A stretch of 64,000 nucleotides of DNA from Fibrobacter sp. (GCA_012728995.1 JAAYEB010000330.1:1-64000); one strand, 5' to 3'; counted from the first letter of the stretch, positions 1 to 10,259 are shown. Notes: a model not told the origin generated them from the sequence alone. A program made the numbers and translations.

Positions 1-1527
1 AAGCTGTTGCCACCAGTCTTTGTTATCTTCTTCCTTTTTAACCAGATCCTCAAGGATTTTTTGGGCATTCGAATATTTGCCGTTTTGTATATGAATTTTT
101 GCAAGAATTACCTGTGGCTCTGTCAAGTTTTTATCATGATGCAAAGCTGTTTCAGCCGCATCAAGTGCCAAATCAAATTTTTTCTGCTCCCATGCAGCCT
201 TCATCATACCTTGCGCTGCATTAGCGTCAGCTTTCAATGAAAAAGATTTCTGAAAATTCTTAAACGCATCATCATACTTCTTGGTTTTCAGGTAATATTC
301 GCCAAGAGTGAAGTAAACTTTGGGATTGTCAGGCTGAAGAGAAAGTAGTTTTTCATTTATAATCCTGGCTTTATCCTCCATTTTGGCCTTGGAATACAGA
401 TCCGCAAGGCGAACATAGGCTTCAACATTTTCTTTTTCTTTACTAATTACATTTTCAAGAAGTGGAATAGCCTTGCTGTACTCACCTAATCCCTCATAGG
501 CCTCTGCAGTTAAAAATGTTGCATCAGATATAATTTTGCCTTGATTATCTGCTTTTCTTATCTCTAAAAACAAATCAAGAGCCTGCTTGTAAGCTTTTTT
601 CTCCAGGTTCCATCGTGCAACATTACTCTTTGCATTTAAAGCTTCTTTGCTTGTAGATTTGCCAAATTTCCCTACAGCTTTCTGATAAATTTTTACTACT
701 TCGTTTTTGTCCAACCCAGATTTTTCTGCACTTATCCCCATTCTGTACAAATCATCAGCACTTAATTTGGTTTGGTCTGCCTTATCATATGCAGAAAGTG
801 CATCTTTATATTTTTTAGCATCGAAATAAATATTTGCCAGTTCTACAGCTACTTCAGGTTTTGAGAAATTTTTATCACGAACAGCTTCTCTCATATATAC
901 GGTAGCAGAATCAAAGTTCTTTTGGATTTTATAGATACCTGCTATGGTGTATGCTATTTCGCCCTCATTTTTTTCGTCATTGGATTTTTTTAATAATGGA
1001 AGAGCTTTATCATATGATTTACTCTCGTAATAGATCATACCTAAAGCACGATTTGCAACTATATTGGATTTATCCGTTTCAACAACTTTTTCCAAAGCTT
1101 TTTTTGCATCAGAGGTCTTTTTCAAAGCAATACAGGCTCTGGCATATTCCCAACTGGCCTCACCGGTTTCTTTAATCTTCATGGCTTTTTTTGCCATTTC
1201 CAGAGCGTTTTCATGGTCTTTCATGTTGTTGTAGACACGTGCAGCCCCCAGATGCGCTTCATAGTTTGAACCATCATTTCTGATTGCAACCATAAAACAT
1301 GCCAAAGCTTTTTCTGTTAACTTCTGCTCTTCATTTGCAATTCCTAACTTTGCCCATTGATCTGCAGTCCTTTCTGTTACCGGCATTTTTTCGTCTGCGT
1401 AGCTAATAGCTTCAGCAAATTTTCCGGATTTAATCAGTTTATCAAAAGCATCATCAGATAAAGCTGTTGATACGAGAAGAAATAAAAGTGCCTGCAAACT
1501 GACAACAACCGCATAACGGATAGTCAT
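1..1527 (-). CDS. Exported tetratricopeptide-repeat protein (3' end outside window)
   Basis: Reading from the ATG at 1527 the frame is open to the window edge (509 codons), so the C-terminus is missing. A GGAGG ribosome site lies 8-12 bases before the ATG. The first ~25 residues form a hydrophobic signal peptide ending near TALSDD. The rest is a run of degenerate TPR units (A-x-Y-Y/L-x-K-x-Y-D-A-L type helices, for example YDKALPLLKK and YKDALSAYDKA), rich in Lys and Ala. TPR superhelices bind other proteins; in this location it is probably periplasmic. No enzymatic domain is visible in the part present. It is transcribed divergently from the DUF1540-pyrKD group across a 460 bp non-coding gap. 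Family assignment is secure, specific function unknown. Confidence 0.85.
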   Translation of the reverse strand, partial: MTIRYAVVVSLQALLFLLVSTALSDDAFDKLIKSGKFAEAISYADEKMPVTERTADQWAKLGIANEEQKLTEKALACFMVAIRNDGSNYEAHLGAARVYNNMKDHENALEMAKKAMKIKETGEASWEYARACIALKKTSDAKKALEKVVETDKSNIVANRALGMIYYESKSYDKALPLLKKSNDEKNEGEIAYTIAGIYKIQKNFDSATVYMREAVRDKNFSKPEVAVELANIYFDAKKYKDALSAYDKADQTKLSADDLYRMGISAEKSGLDKNEVVKIYQKAVGKFGKSTSKEALNAKSNVARWNLEKKAYKQALDLFLEIRKADNQGKIISDATFLTAEAYEGLGEYSKAIPLLENVISKEKENVEAYVRLADLYSKAKMEDKARIINEKLLSLQPDNPKVYFTLGEYYLKTKKYDDAFKNFQKSFSLKADANAAQGMMKAAWEQKKFDLALDAAETALHHDKNLTEPQVILAKIHIQNGKYSNAQKILEDLVKKEEDNKDWWQQL

Positions 1528-1987
1528 AAATTATCCTCCGAATTCATGATTATTTCAAACTTGATTAATATCATCACAACTGCTTGAGATTATTATTCCA
1601 AGCAGAAGAAATATCCGAATAAAACCAGTTCGTCAAATACATCCCTATTGTATGGATTTAATCAAATATACATGCATTCTAACAGATTTTGAAACTTTTT
1701 TGTGATTTTTACCCAATTCGTAACTCAATTGCCTAACCTCAATTATAATTAATTAGACAGGATTAATTACCAATGAGCCTGCGAGAGCAACACTTGGCCA
1801 CAGAAAGGGTTCTATTACTGTGTTGTCATATCTATAAGGTAATAAGACCAGGCAGTATCACCGCGCCACACATAGTTCATGCCCGTCGATCGAAACCACC
1901 TTTACTCGTCCCCATTCAGTTATTACAGGCACAGATATTGCATTCTACATCAGAAAGTTTTACAAATTTTTCAAAAAAGGAGACAAA
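1528..1987. other. Divergent intergenic region with a repeat copy
   Basis: This 460 bp gap separates the TPR gene from the DUF1540 gene and must hold both promoters. The left part is AT-rich; the part from about 1756 to 1930 is richer in G+C. It contains one copy of a ~55 bp sequence that recurs at 7527-7580 (see repeat entries). An open frame crosses the right half on the plus strand but overlaps the DUF1540 gene and has no ribosome site, so I do not call it. Confidence 0.5.
1756..1811. repeat. Dispersed ~55 bp repeat, copy A
   Basis: Shares ordered blocks with 7527-7580: GATTAATT, GAGA, ACAC, TGG and an exact CACAGAAAGGG. Copy A lies in the gap upstream of the DUF1540-pyrKD genes. The conserved edge resembles the end of an old insertion element, but no transposase remains nearby. 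Alignment was by eye. Confidence 0.45.
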
Positions 1988-2275
1988 ATGGCTCTTGAAA
2001 TACCAAATATTATTGATTGTAATGCTAAAAATTGTGTTTATAATAAGCAAAATCAATGCCATGCATTTGCCATAACAGTCGGGGATGAAGAGCCGCGATG
2101 TGATACATATTGCAGCTCTCAAACAAAAGGTGGTATCAATGAGGTAACTGGAAAAGTAGGTGCCTGTAAAGTATGTGATTGTATTCACAACAAATCTTTT
2201 GAATGCACCGCCCAAGGAATCCACATTACCATTAATCATGGCACGCCTGATTGTTCGACTTACGAACACCTCTGA
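1988..2275 (+). CDS. DUF1540 protein with two cysteine-rich modules
   Basis: 95 residues, with a GGAG ribosome site 7-10 bases before the ATG. The protein is two tandem DUF1540 units. Module 1 has Cys11, Cys16, Cys24 and Cys38 followed by the family's TY (40-41); module 2 has Cys60, Cys65, Cys73 and Cys89 followed by TY (91-92). The first unit carries the typical CVYNKQNQCHA...ITVG core. Four cysteines per unit suggest zinc or another metal bound per module. The family is common in Firmicutes and some anaerobes and has no established role. It sits 118 bp upstream of pyrK on the same strand. Domain call is secure; function unknown. Confidence 0.85.
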   Translation: MALEIPNIIDCNAKNCVYNKQNQCHAFAITVGDEEPRCDTYCSSQTKGGINEVTGKVGACKVCDCIHNKSFECTAQGIHITINHGTPDCSTYEHL

Positions 2276-2393
2276 TTTAACCGGTCGGTTATCCGGCCGG
2301 TATACAATTATGTACAAACACTGGTAAAAAACTATTTTCAAAAACCAATATTCTTATTTATTGAACGTACTTTTAAGTATTTCGGGTACAATA

Positions 2394-3164
2394 ATGCAAC
2401 AATTTTCTGCAAATATATTCTCAAATTCAAAAATCAGCAACTGTTTCTATGAGATGGTGTTTTCCTGGAAACCCAACACAATACCTTTACCCGGACAGTT
2501 TGTAACAATCAGGGCAGAACCCAATACATCACCTTTACTTCGCCGTCCTTTTGCTCTATCGGGGTTTTACGAATCAAAAAAGAGATGCTCTATTATTTAT
2601 CAGAAACGCGGTCCAGTAACAACCCTACTTGCAGGAAAATCTCCTGATGAACAAATTGATATTATCGGCCCCTTGGGTAATCCTTTTCCAATTCCGGGTA
2701 AAAAGAATAAAGCAATCCTTATCGCAGGTGGGACTGGTATCGGGCCCGTTGTTTTTCTGTGTTCCAGATTAAAAAACCTTAATCTTGAGTATATCTCCAT
2801 TTTTGGAGCAAAAACAAAGTCGTCAATTCCTGACAACCAGTTTATTAAACAAAATTTTGTAATCTGTACCGATGATGGGAGTGCTGGTTATAAAGGAACA
2901 ACCACCGATTACCTGAAATCTATTTCAAACCTCATGACTTCTGATACAATCCTTTTTGCCTGTGGACCTCAACCGATGCTTAAAAGCTGTAATGATTTTG
3001 CATGCTCTCATAAATTACCCTGCTATGTCTCAGTTGAACAAATAATGGCTTGCGGAGTTGGTGCATGCATGGGGTGCGCAATAAAAATTACAAAAGAACC
3101 AGGTTTCGCAAGAGCATGTAAAGAAGGCCCTGTTTTTAAATCTACTGAAATTGATTGGAACTAA
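2394..3164 (+). CDS. pyrK: Dihydroorotate dehydrogenase B, electron-transfer subunit
   Basis: PyrK carries electrons from the class 1B dihydroorotate dehydrogenase PyrD to NAD+, using FAD and a [2Fe-2S] cluster. The FAD-binding RPFALS motif lies near residue 52, the NAD-binding GGTGIGPV near 112, a CGPQPML motif near 193, and the cluster cysteines form C-x4-C-x2-C-x(12)-C near the C-terminus (MACGVGACMGCA then RACKEGP). I place the start at the ATG at 2394, where family members start. An in-frame TTG at 2361 would add 11 residues and has no good ribosome site. pyrD follows after 39 bp, so the two form an operon encoding the heterotetramer. Confidence 0.93.
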   Translation: MQQFSANIFSNSKISNCFYEMVFSWKPNTIPLPGQFVTIRAEPNTSPLLRRPFALSGFYESKKRCSIIYQKRGPVTTLLAGKSPDEQIDIIGPLGNPFPIPGKKNKAILIAGGTGIGPVVFLCSRLKNLNLEYISIFGAKTKSSIPDNQFIKQNFVICTDDGSAGYKGTTTDYLKSISNLMTSDTILFACGPQPMLKSCNDFACSHKLPCYVSVEQIMACGVGACMGCAIKITKEPGFARACKEGPVFKSTEIDWN

Positions 3165-3203
3165 ATTAATTTATTTAGGAATTTATCTTCTGGATTAAAT
3201 TTT

Positions 3204-4109
3204 ATGAACTTGACTGTAAATATTGGAAACGGGATTTTTCATAACCCAGTATGCGTTGCTTCAGGAACATTTGGTTATGGAAGCGAATATGAAAGCCTCA
3301 TAGATTTAAATAAACTGGGTGCAATTTTTACTAAAGCAGTTACTTTAGAACCCCGAACTGGAAATGAAATTCCAAGAATCATCGAAACACCATCAGGTAT
3401 TTTGAATTCCATAGGCCTGGCAAATGTTGGAGTAAAACGATTTGTTCAGGAAAAAATCTCCTTTCTTGAAAAACTCCCTTGTGCAACAGTTGTCAATGTT
3501 GCCGGTTCAACCGAAAACGAATACATTGAAGTAATCAAAAACCTCGAAAACTGCAAATCGATCTGGGGATATGAAATCAATGTCTCTTGCCCAAATGTTA
3601 AGCATGGCGGACTTGCATTCGGCACTAACCCCTTTCAAATCGAAAACTTGACAAAACTACTCCGTCAGGCAACACCAAAACCATTAATAATCAAATTGAC
3701 TCCAAATGTAACTGATATTACAACTATTGCGAAAGCGGCTCAAGATGGCGGAGCTGATGCTGTTTCATGCATAAACACCCTTATTGGCATGGTAATAGAC
3801 ACACAAAAAAAAGTTACTGTTCTTCCAATGAAAACCGGTGGTTTAAGTGGTCCTGCAATTCGCCCGGTCGGGGTTGCTTTAACATACAAAGTCAGCCGGG
3901 CAGTAAGTATTCCTGTAATAGGAATAGGCGGAATTATGGATGCGGATGATGCTATTCAGTATCTTCTTGCTGGTGCATCAGCAATTCAGGTCGGTACAGG
4001 TAATTTTGTCGACCCGTCAATGGCAGTAAATGTTCTGGAAGGAATTAAAAAATATTCCGAAAGAGAAAACATCAATTCAATAAATGAATTTCATTCTTTC
4101 ATTCAATAA
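3204..4109 (+). CDS. pyrD: Dihydroorotate dehydrogenase, class 1B catalytic subunit
   Basis: 301 residues, the usual length. It oxidises dihydroorotate to orotate with FMN in pyrimidine synthesis. The class 1 catalytic cysteine is Cys129 in NVSCPNVKHGG. The FMN/substrate-binding parts are seen in the N-terminal ASGTFGYG, the SCINTLIGM stretch, GGLSGPAIRP and the C-terminal GIGGIMDADDA and GASAIQVGTG. The adjacent pyrK (39 bp upstream) confirms the NAD-linked 1B type. The gene converges on the GH106-like gene with only a 39 bp gap and no clear hairpin between them. Confidence 0.95.
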   Translation: MNLTVNIGNGIFHNPVCVASGTFGYGSEYESLIDLNKLGAIFTKAVTLEPRTGNEIPRIIETPSGILNSIGLANVGVKRFVQEKISFLEKLPCATVVNVAGSTENEYIEVIKNLENCKSIWGYEINVSCPNVKHGGLAFGTNPFQIENLTKLLRQATPKPLIIKLTPNVTDITTIAKAAQDGGADAVSCINTLIGMVIDTQKKVTVLPMKTGGLSGPAIRPVGVALTYKVSRAVSIPVIGIGGIMDADDAIQYLLAGASAIQVGTGNFVDPSMAVNVLEGIKKYSERENINSINEFHSFIQ

Positions 4110-4148
4110 CATTTTCAAATCTTTATTTTTCAGAAAACAGCATTGCTT

Positions 4149-7067
4149 TTAGTATACATCAAGAAATACTTCTCCTGTGAGTCCTGACAATTGCGTATTA
4201 AGCCCCAAAAGATTGTCCAGTGTATTTATCACATTAACAGTCAATTCATTTCTTTTTGATTCACAATAATCGGTTATATCAAACTCTACAGGACACCAGC
4301 AACATTGTCCCAGATATTTCTCATTTATGCTTACTTCAACCGGACCAGAAACTTTGGAAAATCTCAATATCAGTTTTTTATACTCAGCAGGTATTTCAAA
4401 CGATTGACGATAAATACCAGATCCACTCATAAATGGATAACCGGAATTTGTCCATGAATCATGACTGGTAATTCCATAATGATTTTCAATTACCCAGCCA
4501 TTACTGCTTTTAGTTATGGCGAAATCACCAATAACAACAGGTGGTAATTTCAACAATCCGGAATCAAGGATATCTTCACCAGAAAATCTTGCTGAAATCC
4601 GGTTAAAACCTTTTTTTACATTCTTGCTGATATCGTACAATACAGATCGTAAACCGAAATGATAACTTGTATAAGTAAACAAGTTGTTTATTTTTTCATT
4701 ATCATGCTTGAAACCGGTTGATTCTTCATTAATCTTTCCGCATATCTCTGCTTTTGTACCATTAAAAAGTACTTCTATTGGTATTTCTGACATTTCAAGA
4801 TCTCTTAAGACTAAATAACAGCATGACGGTATATCGTTTACACTGAAATATGATTCATAATATCTTGAAAACCCGCCGGATCTACGACTTAATCCGAGTC
4901 GTAGATTCCAGACAGCAAGCGGCAATGCATTAAAAGATCCTGGTTTAAACTTCCACTGATCTTTCAACATTATGCTGTAAAAACTGTCTTTCCAATTGTG
5001 TGTTACCTTTTTGCGTATTTGTTTGAAGTGACCATACATCAGATTTTTATCTGCTGAAATTATTATTTGTGTACAGAGAGGTGGCACACAAACCGGTATG
5101 ATACATCGTTCTTCATTTTTTTGATAGTCCTTTATTTCACAGATTTCACAATCAGTACAATTTAGTGAATAAAATGACTTGTCATCAGGAGGGGCAAATA
5201 GTTTTACATTCTTTTTATTTTCTGTACATGGATTATACAGTAACCACAATTCATACTCATTACCTTTTCCGTAAGAGCAATACAGATCAGAATCTGAACA
5301 GTCATCATGTTTATATCTTATTACTGATAAAGGTTCAAGTTCTCCTTCAAGTTCCTGCAAAGTTATTACTCTGACCTGTTTTTTTTCCCTGGCCTTTAAG
5401 GATTTTTTTACATTTTTGGGAACTGAATTAATAAAAATAACTCTGCTTCCATTTTTCAACAGCTTTGCAATATCAGATACCGTCTGATCAGATAAATAAG
5501 GTACATCAGGAATCACAAGCATCTTGCATTTTCCGTTATACCTGCCTTTTGGCAATAAAAAATCTCCATCCGGAAAAAGAGAGCATCTGCCAACCATCTG
5601 CTCATTTACAAAATTGAAACCTGCTCCCGATTTTTTGACAACATTCAATAACTCATTGATCCCCATAAATATGTCTGCTGAATTATCAAATCCATCAGCA
5701 GACAAAACCCATGGTACAAGAATCGCTACTGGCCGGTCCCATCTGACACCTCTTGTCATAGCATTCATCCGGGAAACATAGTTACATAATAATTTGATAT
5801 ACTTCCATTCCGGCGACTGCTTTGAAAAAGTGTAAACGCTTTTCATCTGAAAATCAGAATCAATATTAAACAGAATTCCATTTATGAGGGTATGAGTCGT
5901 TTCGTAATGAATAGACTTGTCAAATTCATCCTTTAACGACTGAATTATCCCGCCCTGACATAATCGGTCACACCCAATAACATCAAGTACATTCCTCTGT
6001 TCCTGATGCATTATGATATTTGATATTATATTCTTTTTTAATTGATAATTTTTCGGTTTTCTACTTGGTAATTGCAATCCTGAAACACTCTGACATGAAT
6101 TGCACTCCCCTGCGATATCTTTAACAGACAACTCTTTACCCATATATTGTTCAGGATAAAGAATCCATTGTGTCATTCCAGTTTTTCCAGCCAATTCGTC
6201 CATCGATTTTCTAGTATTTTTCCTTATCATTTCATGAATGCATTCATACATCTGCATTTTAATCATATTAGACAAATCGTAATTATCACCAAACAATACC
6301 GCAAGACATGTCAATAGATCCTTTTTGAATTTATTTTTAAAGGTTAAAACGATACTGTCATCCCAGGGAAATGAATTTTTTATCTGATAGATATCCGGTA
6401 TTTCATTTATAAAGCCTTGAAAAGTAACAGGTATATGTTTTGAAAATTTTTTGTAAAAGCATTCAAATACCTCTGCATATACTCGCGATACATCTGCGTT
6501 TAAAATGTTTGGAATATATTTTCCATAGCTACTTTTCAGAAATTCCTTTTTAAATACCATTACCTTAAAGCTGCCTGAAGGCAGCCTATATTCGCAAGTA
6601 ACTCCATCAGTCTTACCTTTTAAAACTTTTACATCTGTTTCTGGTTGAGTGTCTTGAACTGCAAGTATAATATTGTAGCCTGGATCAGCCCGTTCCATTC
6701 TGAATACGCACGGACCTTTCATTTCGCTGCATTGTTCAAGAATAAGATTCTTTGCCCTCATTCTTTTTGACAAAAGAGGTGAATCCCAAATAGCACTTTC
6801 CATAAATGTATTAATTAACCGTATACTGATATTTAATTTTTGAGCTCTTTTCAGAACAAGGTCAAAAAGCTCAAAAAATTCTTCTGAAAAAAACTCAGGC
6901 ATCATACCTGGTACAGGCTTAATTGCAAGTCCGCCAAAACCATAAGCGGCCATTAAAGAGATCTGATCAATTATTTCTTTCTCACTTATTTTCAGATTCC
7001 AGATCCAGATCCCCCAAGGCTGGAAATCCCGATCAGGTTTTGCCAAAACTGCTTTCAAATTTTTCAA
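4149..7067 (-). CDS. Large GH106-like glycoside hydrolase (possible alpha-L-rhamnosidase)
   Basis: 972 residues. The N-terminus (PWGIWIWN near residue 17, then an AAYGFGGLAIKP stretch) resembles the opening of the (beta/alpha)8 domain of GH106-type enzymes. The last ~100 residues (YRQSFEIPAEYKK, VSINEKYLGQ, FDITDYC) are a galactose-binding-like beta-sandwich as in GH2/GH106 proteins. The middle shows a CxxC...CxxC-type cysteine group around TDCEICEI. There is no signal peptide, so it is probably cytoplasmic and acts on imported oligosaccharides. The start is a TTG at 7067 preceded by GGAG. It stands alone, with an 830 bp gap upstream. The enzyme class is a fold-level inference; substrate and activity are not established. 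Confidence 0.6.
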   Translation of the reverse strand: MKNLKAVLAKPDRDFQPWGIWIWNLKISEKEIIDQISLMAAYGFGGLAIKPVPGMMPEFFSEEFFELFDLVLKRAQKLNISIRLINTFMESAIWDSPLLSKRMRAKNLILEQCSEMKGPCVFRMERADPGYNIILAVQDTQPETDVKVLKGKTDGVTCEYRLPSGSFKVMVFKKEFLKSSYGKYIPNILNADVSRVYAEVFECFYKKFSKHIPVTFQGFINEIPDIYQIKNSFPWDDSIVLTFKNKFKKDLLTCLAVLFGDNYDLSNMIKMQMYECIHEMIRKNTRKSMDELAGKTGMTQWILYPEQYMGKELSVKDIAGECNSCQSVSGLQLPSRKPKNYQLKKNIISNIIMHQEQRNVLDVIGCDRLCQGGIIQSLKDEFDKSIHYETTHTLINGILFNIDSDFQMKSVYTFSKQSPEWKYIKLLCNYVSRMNAMTRGVRWDRPVAILVPWVLSADGFDNSADIFMGINELLNVVKKSGAGFNFVNEQMVGRCSLFPDGDFLLPKGRYNGKCKMLVIPDVPYLSDQTVSDIAKLLKNGSRVIFINSVPKNVKKSLKAREKKQVRVITLQELEGELEPLSVIRYKHDDCSDSDLYCSYGKGNEYELWLLYNPCTENKKNVKLFAPPDDKSFYSLNCTDCEICEIKDYQKNEERCIIPVCVPPLCTQIIISADKNLMYGHFKQIRKKVTHNWKDSFYSIMLKDQWKFKPGSFNALPLAVWNLRLGLSRRSGGFSRYYESYFSVNDIPSCCYLVLRDLEMSEIPIEVLFNGTKAEICGKINEESTGFKHDNEKINNLFTYTSYHFGLRSVLYDISKNVKKGFNRISARFSGEDILDSGLLKLPPVVIGDFAITKSSNGWVIENHYGITSHDSWTNSGYPFMSGSGIYRQSFEIPAEYKKLILRFSKVSGPVEVSINEKYLGQCCWCPVEFDITDYCESKRNELTVNVINTLDNLLGLNTQLSGLTGEVFLDVY

Positions 7068-7894
7068 ACCAATCTCCTGCTAAAGATTGAAGCACATCTG
7101 TATCAAAAACAAGAATGATAAACGTCTTTACTTTTACTTCTTTTGAGACATAAACAGCCAGATATGAATCAAATTATATAAAGTATAACTATAATATACG
7201 AATCCAGTAACCCGTGTTATTCCTGTCCTGAACAATTTTTATAAATCATTCAAAATGAAACAACCTGAACTTAAAAATTAAATTGTGTAATAAAATTTGC
7301 CAAAAAATGCTTATAAGATACCTGCTGAAAATCAGCTCTATCTTCTGTAATAACAAATTATTAAGTTGTTTTAAAAATATTTTTTTTATTATTCAGGATA
7401 ACACCTTTTAAACTCTATTTCAGTTAGTTTTCTTAATGGTCTTATATTTTTCTGAATATTTTCATAATTATTACATAAAAAAATTAAAACCATACTGATA
7501 ATAAATCTTATCAAATCCCAAATAAAGACGATTAATTTAGCATTAGACCCCTGAGAACTACACCTGGCACAGAAAGGGGGTTAGGAATGTGAGAATATCA
7601 GATCTACTTTACATAGGGGATTGAACAGACATCATATATTTTTATTCAAATCCACGTAAAAAGACCCGTAAAGAAAATATTACAAATCAGGTAAACCTTA
7701 GGGGATTTAGTAACGACACCTGGACTGTCATACATAGAAGGAAAAATTAATGGAGCATAGGAGTTTAATTACTGACACGTTTAAACCCTTGAGTTTCAGT
7801 CGGATAAAACATTATTCTTCTATAACAAAGTATTAACAGAAAGAATTATTCATAAAGGAAAGGGATTTTTCGGTGGATCTGCCGAAATGTTAAA
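7068..7894. other. 830 bp AT-rich non-coding region with repeat copy B
   Basis: No open frame with a ribosome site is seen on either strand. Most is very AT-rich with poly-T runs. A G-richer patch from about 7541 to 7760 holds the second copy of the repeat seen at 1756-1811, plus an ACGACACCTGG string at 7712-7722 that echoes its ACTACACCTGG. It looks like the decayed remains of a mobile element. Confidence 0.45.
7527..7580. repeat. Dispersed ~55 bp repeat, copy B
   Basis: Partner of the sequence at 1756-1811, same orientation. Shared blocks are GATTAATT, GAGA, ACAC, CTGG/TTGG and an exact CACAGAAAGGG. No transposase is nearby. Confidence 0.45.
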
Positions 7895-8389
7895 CTAATC
7901 ACTTGATCGAAGAGCACCAAGAGCAAGGCCAATAGCTCCGCGAGCATCGAATGCTTCTTTAAAAAAAGCGCTTTCAACATATCCGATTTTTTTCAAATCC
8001 CAGGTTCCCGGCAAATATACAACTGTCTTTTCGGTAGCTAAAGCGAGCGAAATTTCACTGAGTGTCCCATATTTTCCGGGAAACGCAATTATTACATCTG
8101 AAGAATGAACAACCAGAACATTTCTGGCTATGCCCAACCCTGTAGGAATGGCAATATTAACATATGGATTTGCATCTGTTTTTTTAAGCCCCGGAAGAAT
8201 TCCGATAACAGTACCATGATTATCAGAACACCCCTTACTGGCGGCTTCCATAATGCCACCAAGGCCACCACACACAAGAACTGCACCATTTTTGGCTATA
8301 TGTGCGCCTGTTTCGTAAGCAATCTTATAATCATCCTTATTACACTGAGAAGCACCGATTATCCCGATAACAGGTTTCAAAACAGACAT
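7895..8389 (-). CDS. LOG/TIGR00725-type Rossmann protein
   Basis: 164 residues, with GGAGG before the ATG at 8389. The fold is that of the LOG family (cytokinin-activating phosphoribohydrolases, often called lysine-decarboxylase-like). GGLGGIMEAASKG near residue 41 is the nucleotide-binding loop. The usual PGGxGTxxE motif is present in altered form as PGKYGTLSE, which is typical of the TIGR00725 branch and leaves the phosphoribohydrolase activity unproven. It is the last gene of a tight minus-strand run: yjbQ ends 11 bp before it, and yjbQ overlaps pgi. Its biological substrate is unknown. Confidence 0.8.
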   Translation of the reverse strand: MSVLKPVIGIIGASQCNKDDYKIAYETGAHIAKNGAVLVCGGLGGIMEAASKGCSDNHGTVIGILPGLKKTDANPYVNIAIPTGLGIARNVLVVHSSDVIIAFPGKYGTLSEISLALATEKTVVYLPGTWDLKKIGYVESAFFKEAFDARGAIGLALGALRSSD

Positions 8390-8400
8390 TAATCCTCCAT

Positions 8401-8817
8401 CTATTCACCAATAATTTTAATCAAAACTCTCTTTGGTCGGCGTCCATCAAATTCACCATAGAATATTTGTTCCCAGGGACCAAAATCCAACCTGCCATCC
8501 GTTACAGCAACGACCACTTCTCTACCCATGACCTGTCTTTTCAGATGCGCATCACCGTTATCTTCAGCCCCATTATGATGATACTGAGAAACAGGCATAT
8601 AAGGAGCGAGTTTTTCGAGCCATGCATCAAAGTCTTTAATCAATCCTGATTCATCATCATTAATATAAACACTGGCAGTGATATGCATTGCATTTACAAG
8701 ACATAACCCTTCCTTAATACCACTTTCAGTTAAAGCATCAATAACCTGATCTGTAATATTGATATAATCCCGTCTGTTCCTGGTATTAAAGGTTAAAACC
8801 TTTCTGAAAGATTTCAT
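8401..8817 (-). CDS. YjbQ-family protein (UPF0047)
   Basis: 138 residues, the full family length. The family is a small trimeric beta-sandwich; some members show weak thiamine-phosphate synthase activity and the physiological role is open. Conserved parts are present: [15 protein letters not shown] near residue 43, the histidine pair in [16 protein letters not shown], and the C-terminal [15 protein letters not shown]. Its ATG overlaps the pgi stop codon (ATGA), so it is translationally coupled to pgi. The LOG-like gene follows after 11 bp. Confidence 0.88.
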   Translation of the reverse strand: MKSFRKVLTFNTRNRRDYINITDQVIDALTESGIKEGLCLVNAMHITASVYINDDESGLIKDFDAWLEKLAPYMPVSQYHHNGAEDNGDAHLKRQVMGREVVVAVTDGRLDFGPWEQIFYGEFDGRRPKRVLIKIIGE

Positions 8818-10160
8818 AACTCCATCTCTTTTGTCTTTTCTTGAAGTTCTTTGCGTCTTTTTTCAAATCCCACTTTTCCCAATAAAGCAAACATATTCTT
8901 CTTATATGCTTCAACACCAGGTTGATCAAATGGATTAACTCGCAGTAGATATCCGCTAATTGCTATTGCTTTTTCGAAAAAATAGAAAAGTTGCCCCAAC
9001 GTATCGGCACAACGATCTTCCAGCTCAATTGTAGATACCGGAACACCACCATCAAGATGGGCAAGAAGGGTTCCGCGGTATGCATTTATATTAATTTCTT
9101 CAAAACTTTTTCCTGCAAGGTAATTCAATTCATCACTGTCATCATCAAACTTTGGTATGCAAAGAGTACGTGAAGTCTTTTTTAAAACCATAAAAGTTTC
9201 AAAAACATTACGAACTCCCTCCTGCATCCATTGGCCCAAAGAATGAAGATCTGTAGTATAATCCAGTGCTGCAGGAAAGATTCCCGTTCCGTTTTTACCT
9301 TCACTTTCACCAGCAAGCTGCTTCCACCATTCACTTATAAAATGAATCTGAGGGGCAAAAGCAGCCATTACCTCATTAGTATATCCTTTTCTAAAAAGAA
9401 TGTTCCTTACAGCAGCATAATGACCAGAGAGGTTATTCTCCAAATTATCTCCGCAACAAAAACCCATTGCAGTTTCTGCACCCTCAAGCAACTTTCCTAT
9501 ATCGATTCCAGCAGCAGCAATTGGAAACAAACCCACCGGAGTTAATACAGAAAATCTTCCACCTACATCTGAAGGAATATCAAAAGTTGTATAACCTTCC
9601 TCATCAGCAAGCTTCCGTAATGCCCCTTTTGATGGATCTGTGGTAGCAATTATTCTTGAAGCAGCTTCTTTTTTACCATATCGGTTTTCCATCCATTGTC
9701 GAATAACCCTGAATGCGATACCTGGTTCTGTGGTAGTTCCACTTTTGGAAATGACATTTACAGAAACCCTTTTGTCTTTGACCAGATCAAGAAGATCAGC
9801 AATGTAATCAGAATTTATAGAATGACCACAAAAAAGAACCCTGGGTTTTCTTGTATCTTCAAAGGTTGAAGACATATACTCAATTGCAGCACGAGCCCCC
9901 AGATACGATCCACCTATGCCGATACAGATCAGCACATCTGTTTTCGACCTGATTTCTTCTGCTTTTTGACTGATAACTCCTACGTTTTTTTTCATAGTTC
10001 GCGGGAGGTCAATCCAACCCAGAAAATCGTTACCAGGTCCACTACGATCCTTGAGCATTTTTTCTGCTGATGCTATTGAATTATTATATAGTTCGATTTC
10101 ATCTCTTGAAACATACTCACCTGAAAACTGATCATTATAAAAAATTTTCGGAGTCGACAT
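8814..10160 (-). CDS. pgi: Glucose-6-phosphate isomerase
   Basis: 448 residues, matching the short bacterial form. It interconverts glucose 6-phosphate and fructose 6-phosphate in the cytoplasm. The family signatures are clear: GIGGSYLGA at 81-89, [25 protein letters not shown], the active-site [20 protein letters not shown] region and the C-terminal [17 protein letters not shown]. Start is the ATG at 10160 with an AAAGG site. It lies about 100 bp downstream of the diadenylate-cyclase fusion gene on the same strand and overlaps yjbQ by 4 bp. Confidence 0.97.
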   Translation of the reverse strand: MSTPKIFYNDQFSGEYVSRDEIELYNNSIASAEKMLKDRSGPGNDFLGWIDLPRTMKKNVGVISQKAEEIRSKTDVLICIGIGGSYLGARAAIEYMSSTFEDTRKPRVLFCGHSINSDYIADLLDLVKDKRVSVNVISKSGTTTEPGIAFRVIRQWMENRYGKKEAASRIIATTDPSKGALRKLADEEGYTTFDIPSDVGGRFSVLTPVGLFPIAAAGIDIGKLLEGAETAMGFCCGDNLENNLSGHYAAVRNILFRKGYTNEVMAAFAPQIHFISEWWKQLAGESEGKNGTGIFPAALDYTTDLHSLGQWMQEGVRNVFETFMVLKKTSRTLCIPKFDDDSDELNYLAGKSFEEININAYRGTLLAHLDGGVPVSTIELEDRCADTLGQLFYFFEKAIAISGYLLRVNPFDQPGVEAYKKNMFALLGKVGFEKRRKELQEKTKEMEL

Positions 10161-10259
10161 AATTTACCTTTTGTTTAAATTTTTAATCACTGTCTATAAT
10201 ATTTTCACCATCAAGTTTTTTTTATTTAAATTAAACAGAGTTGATATAGTAATATTGAT

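Noticed and set aside
1773-2075. Plus-strand frame of 100 codons overlapping the DUF1540 gene
   Set aside because: It overlaps a clear gene in another frame, has no ribosome site and reads as low-confidence text.
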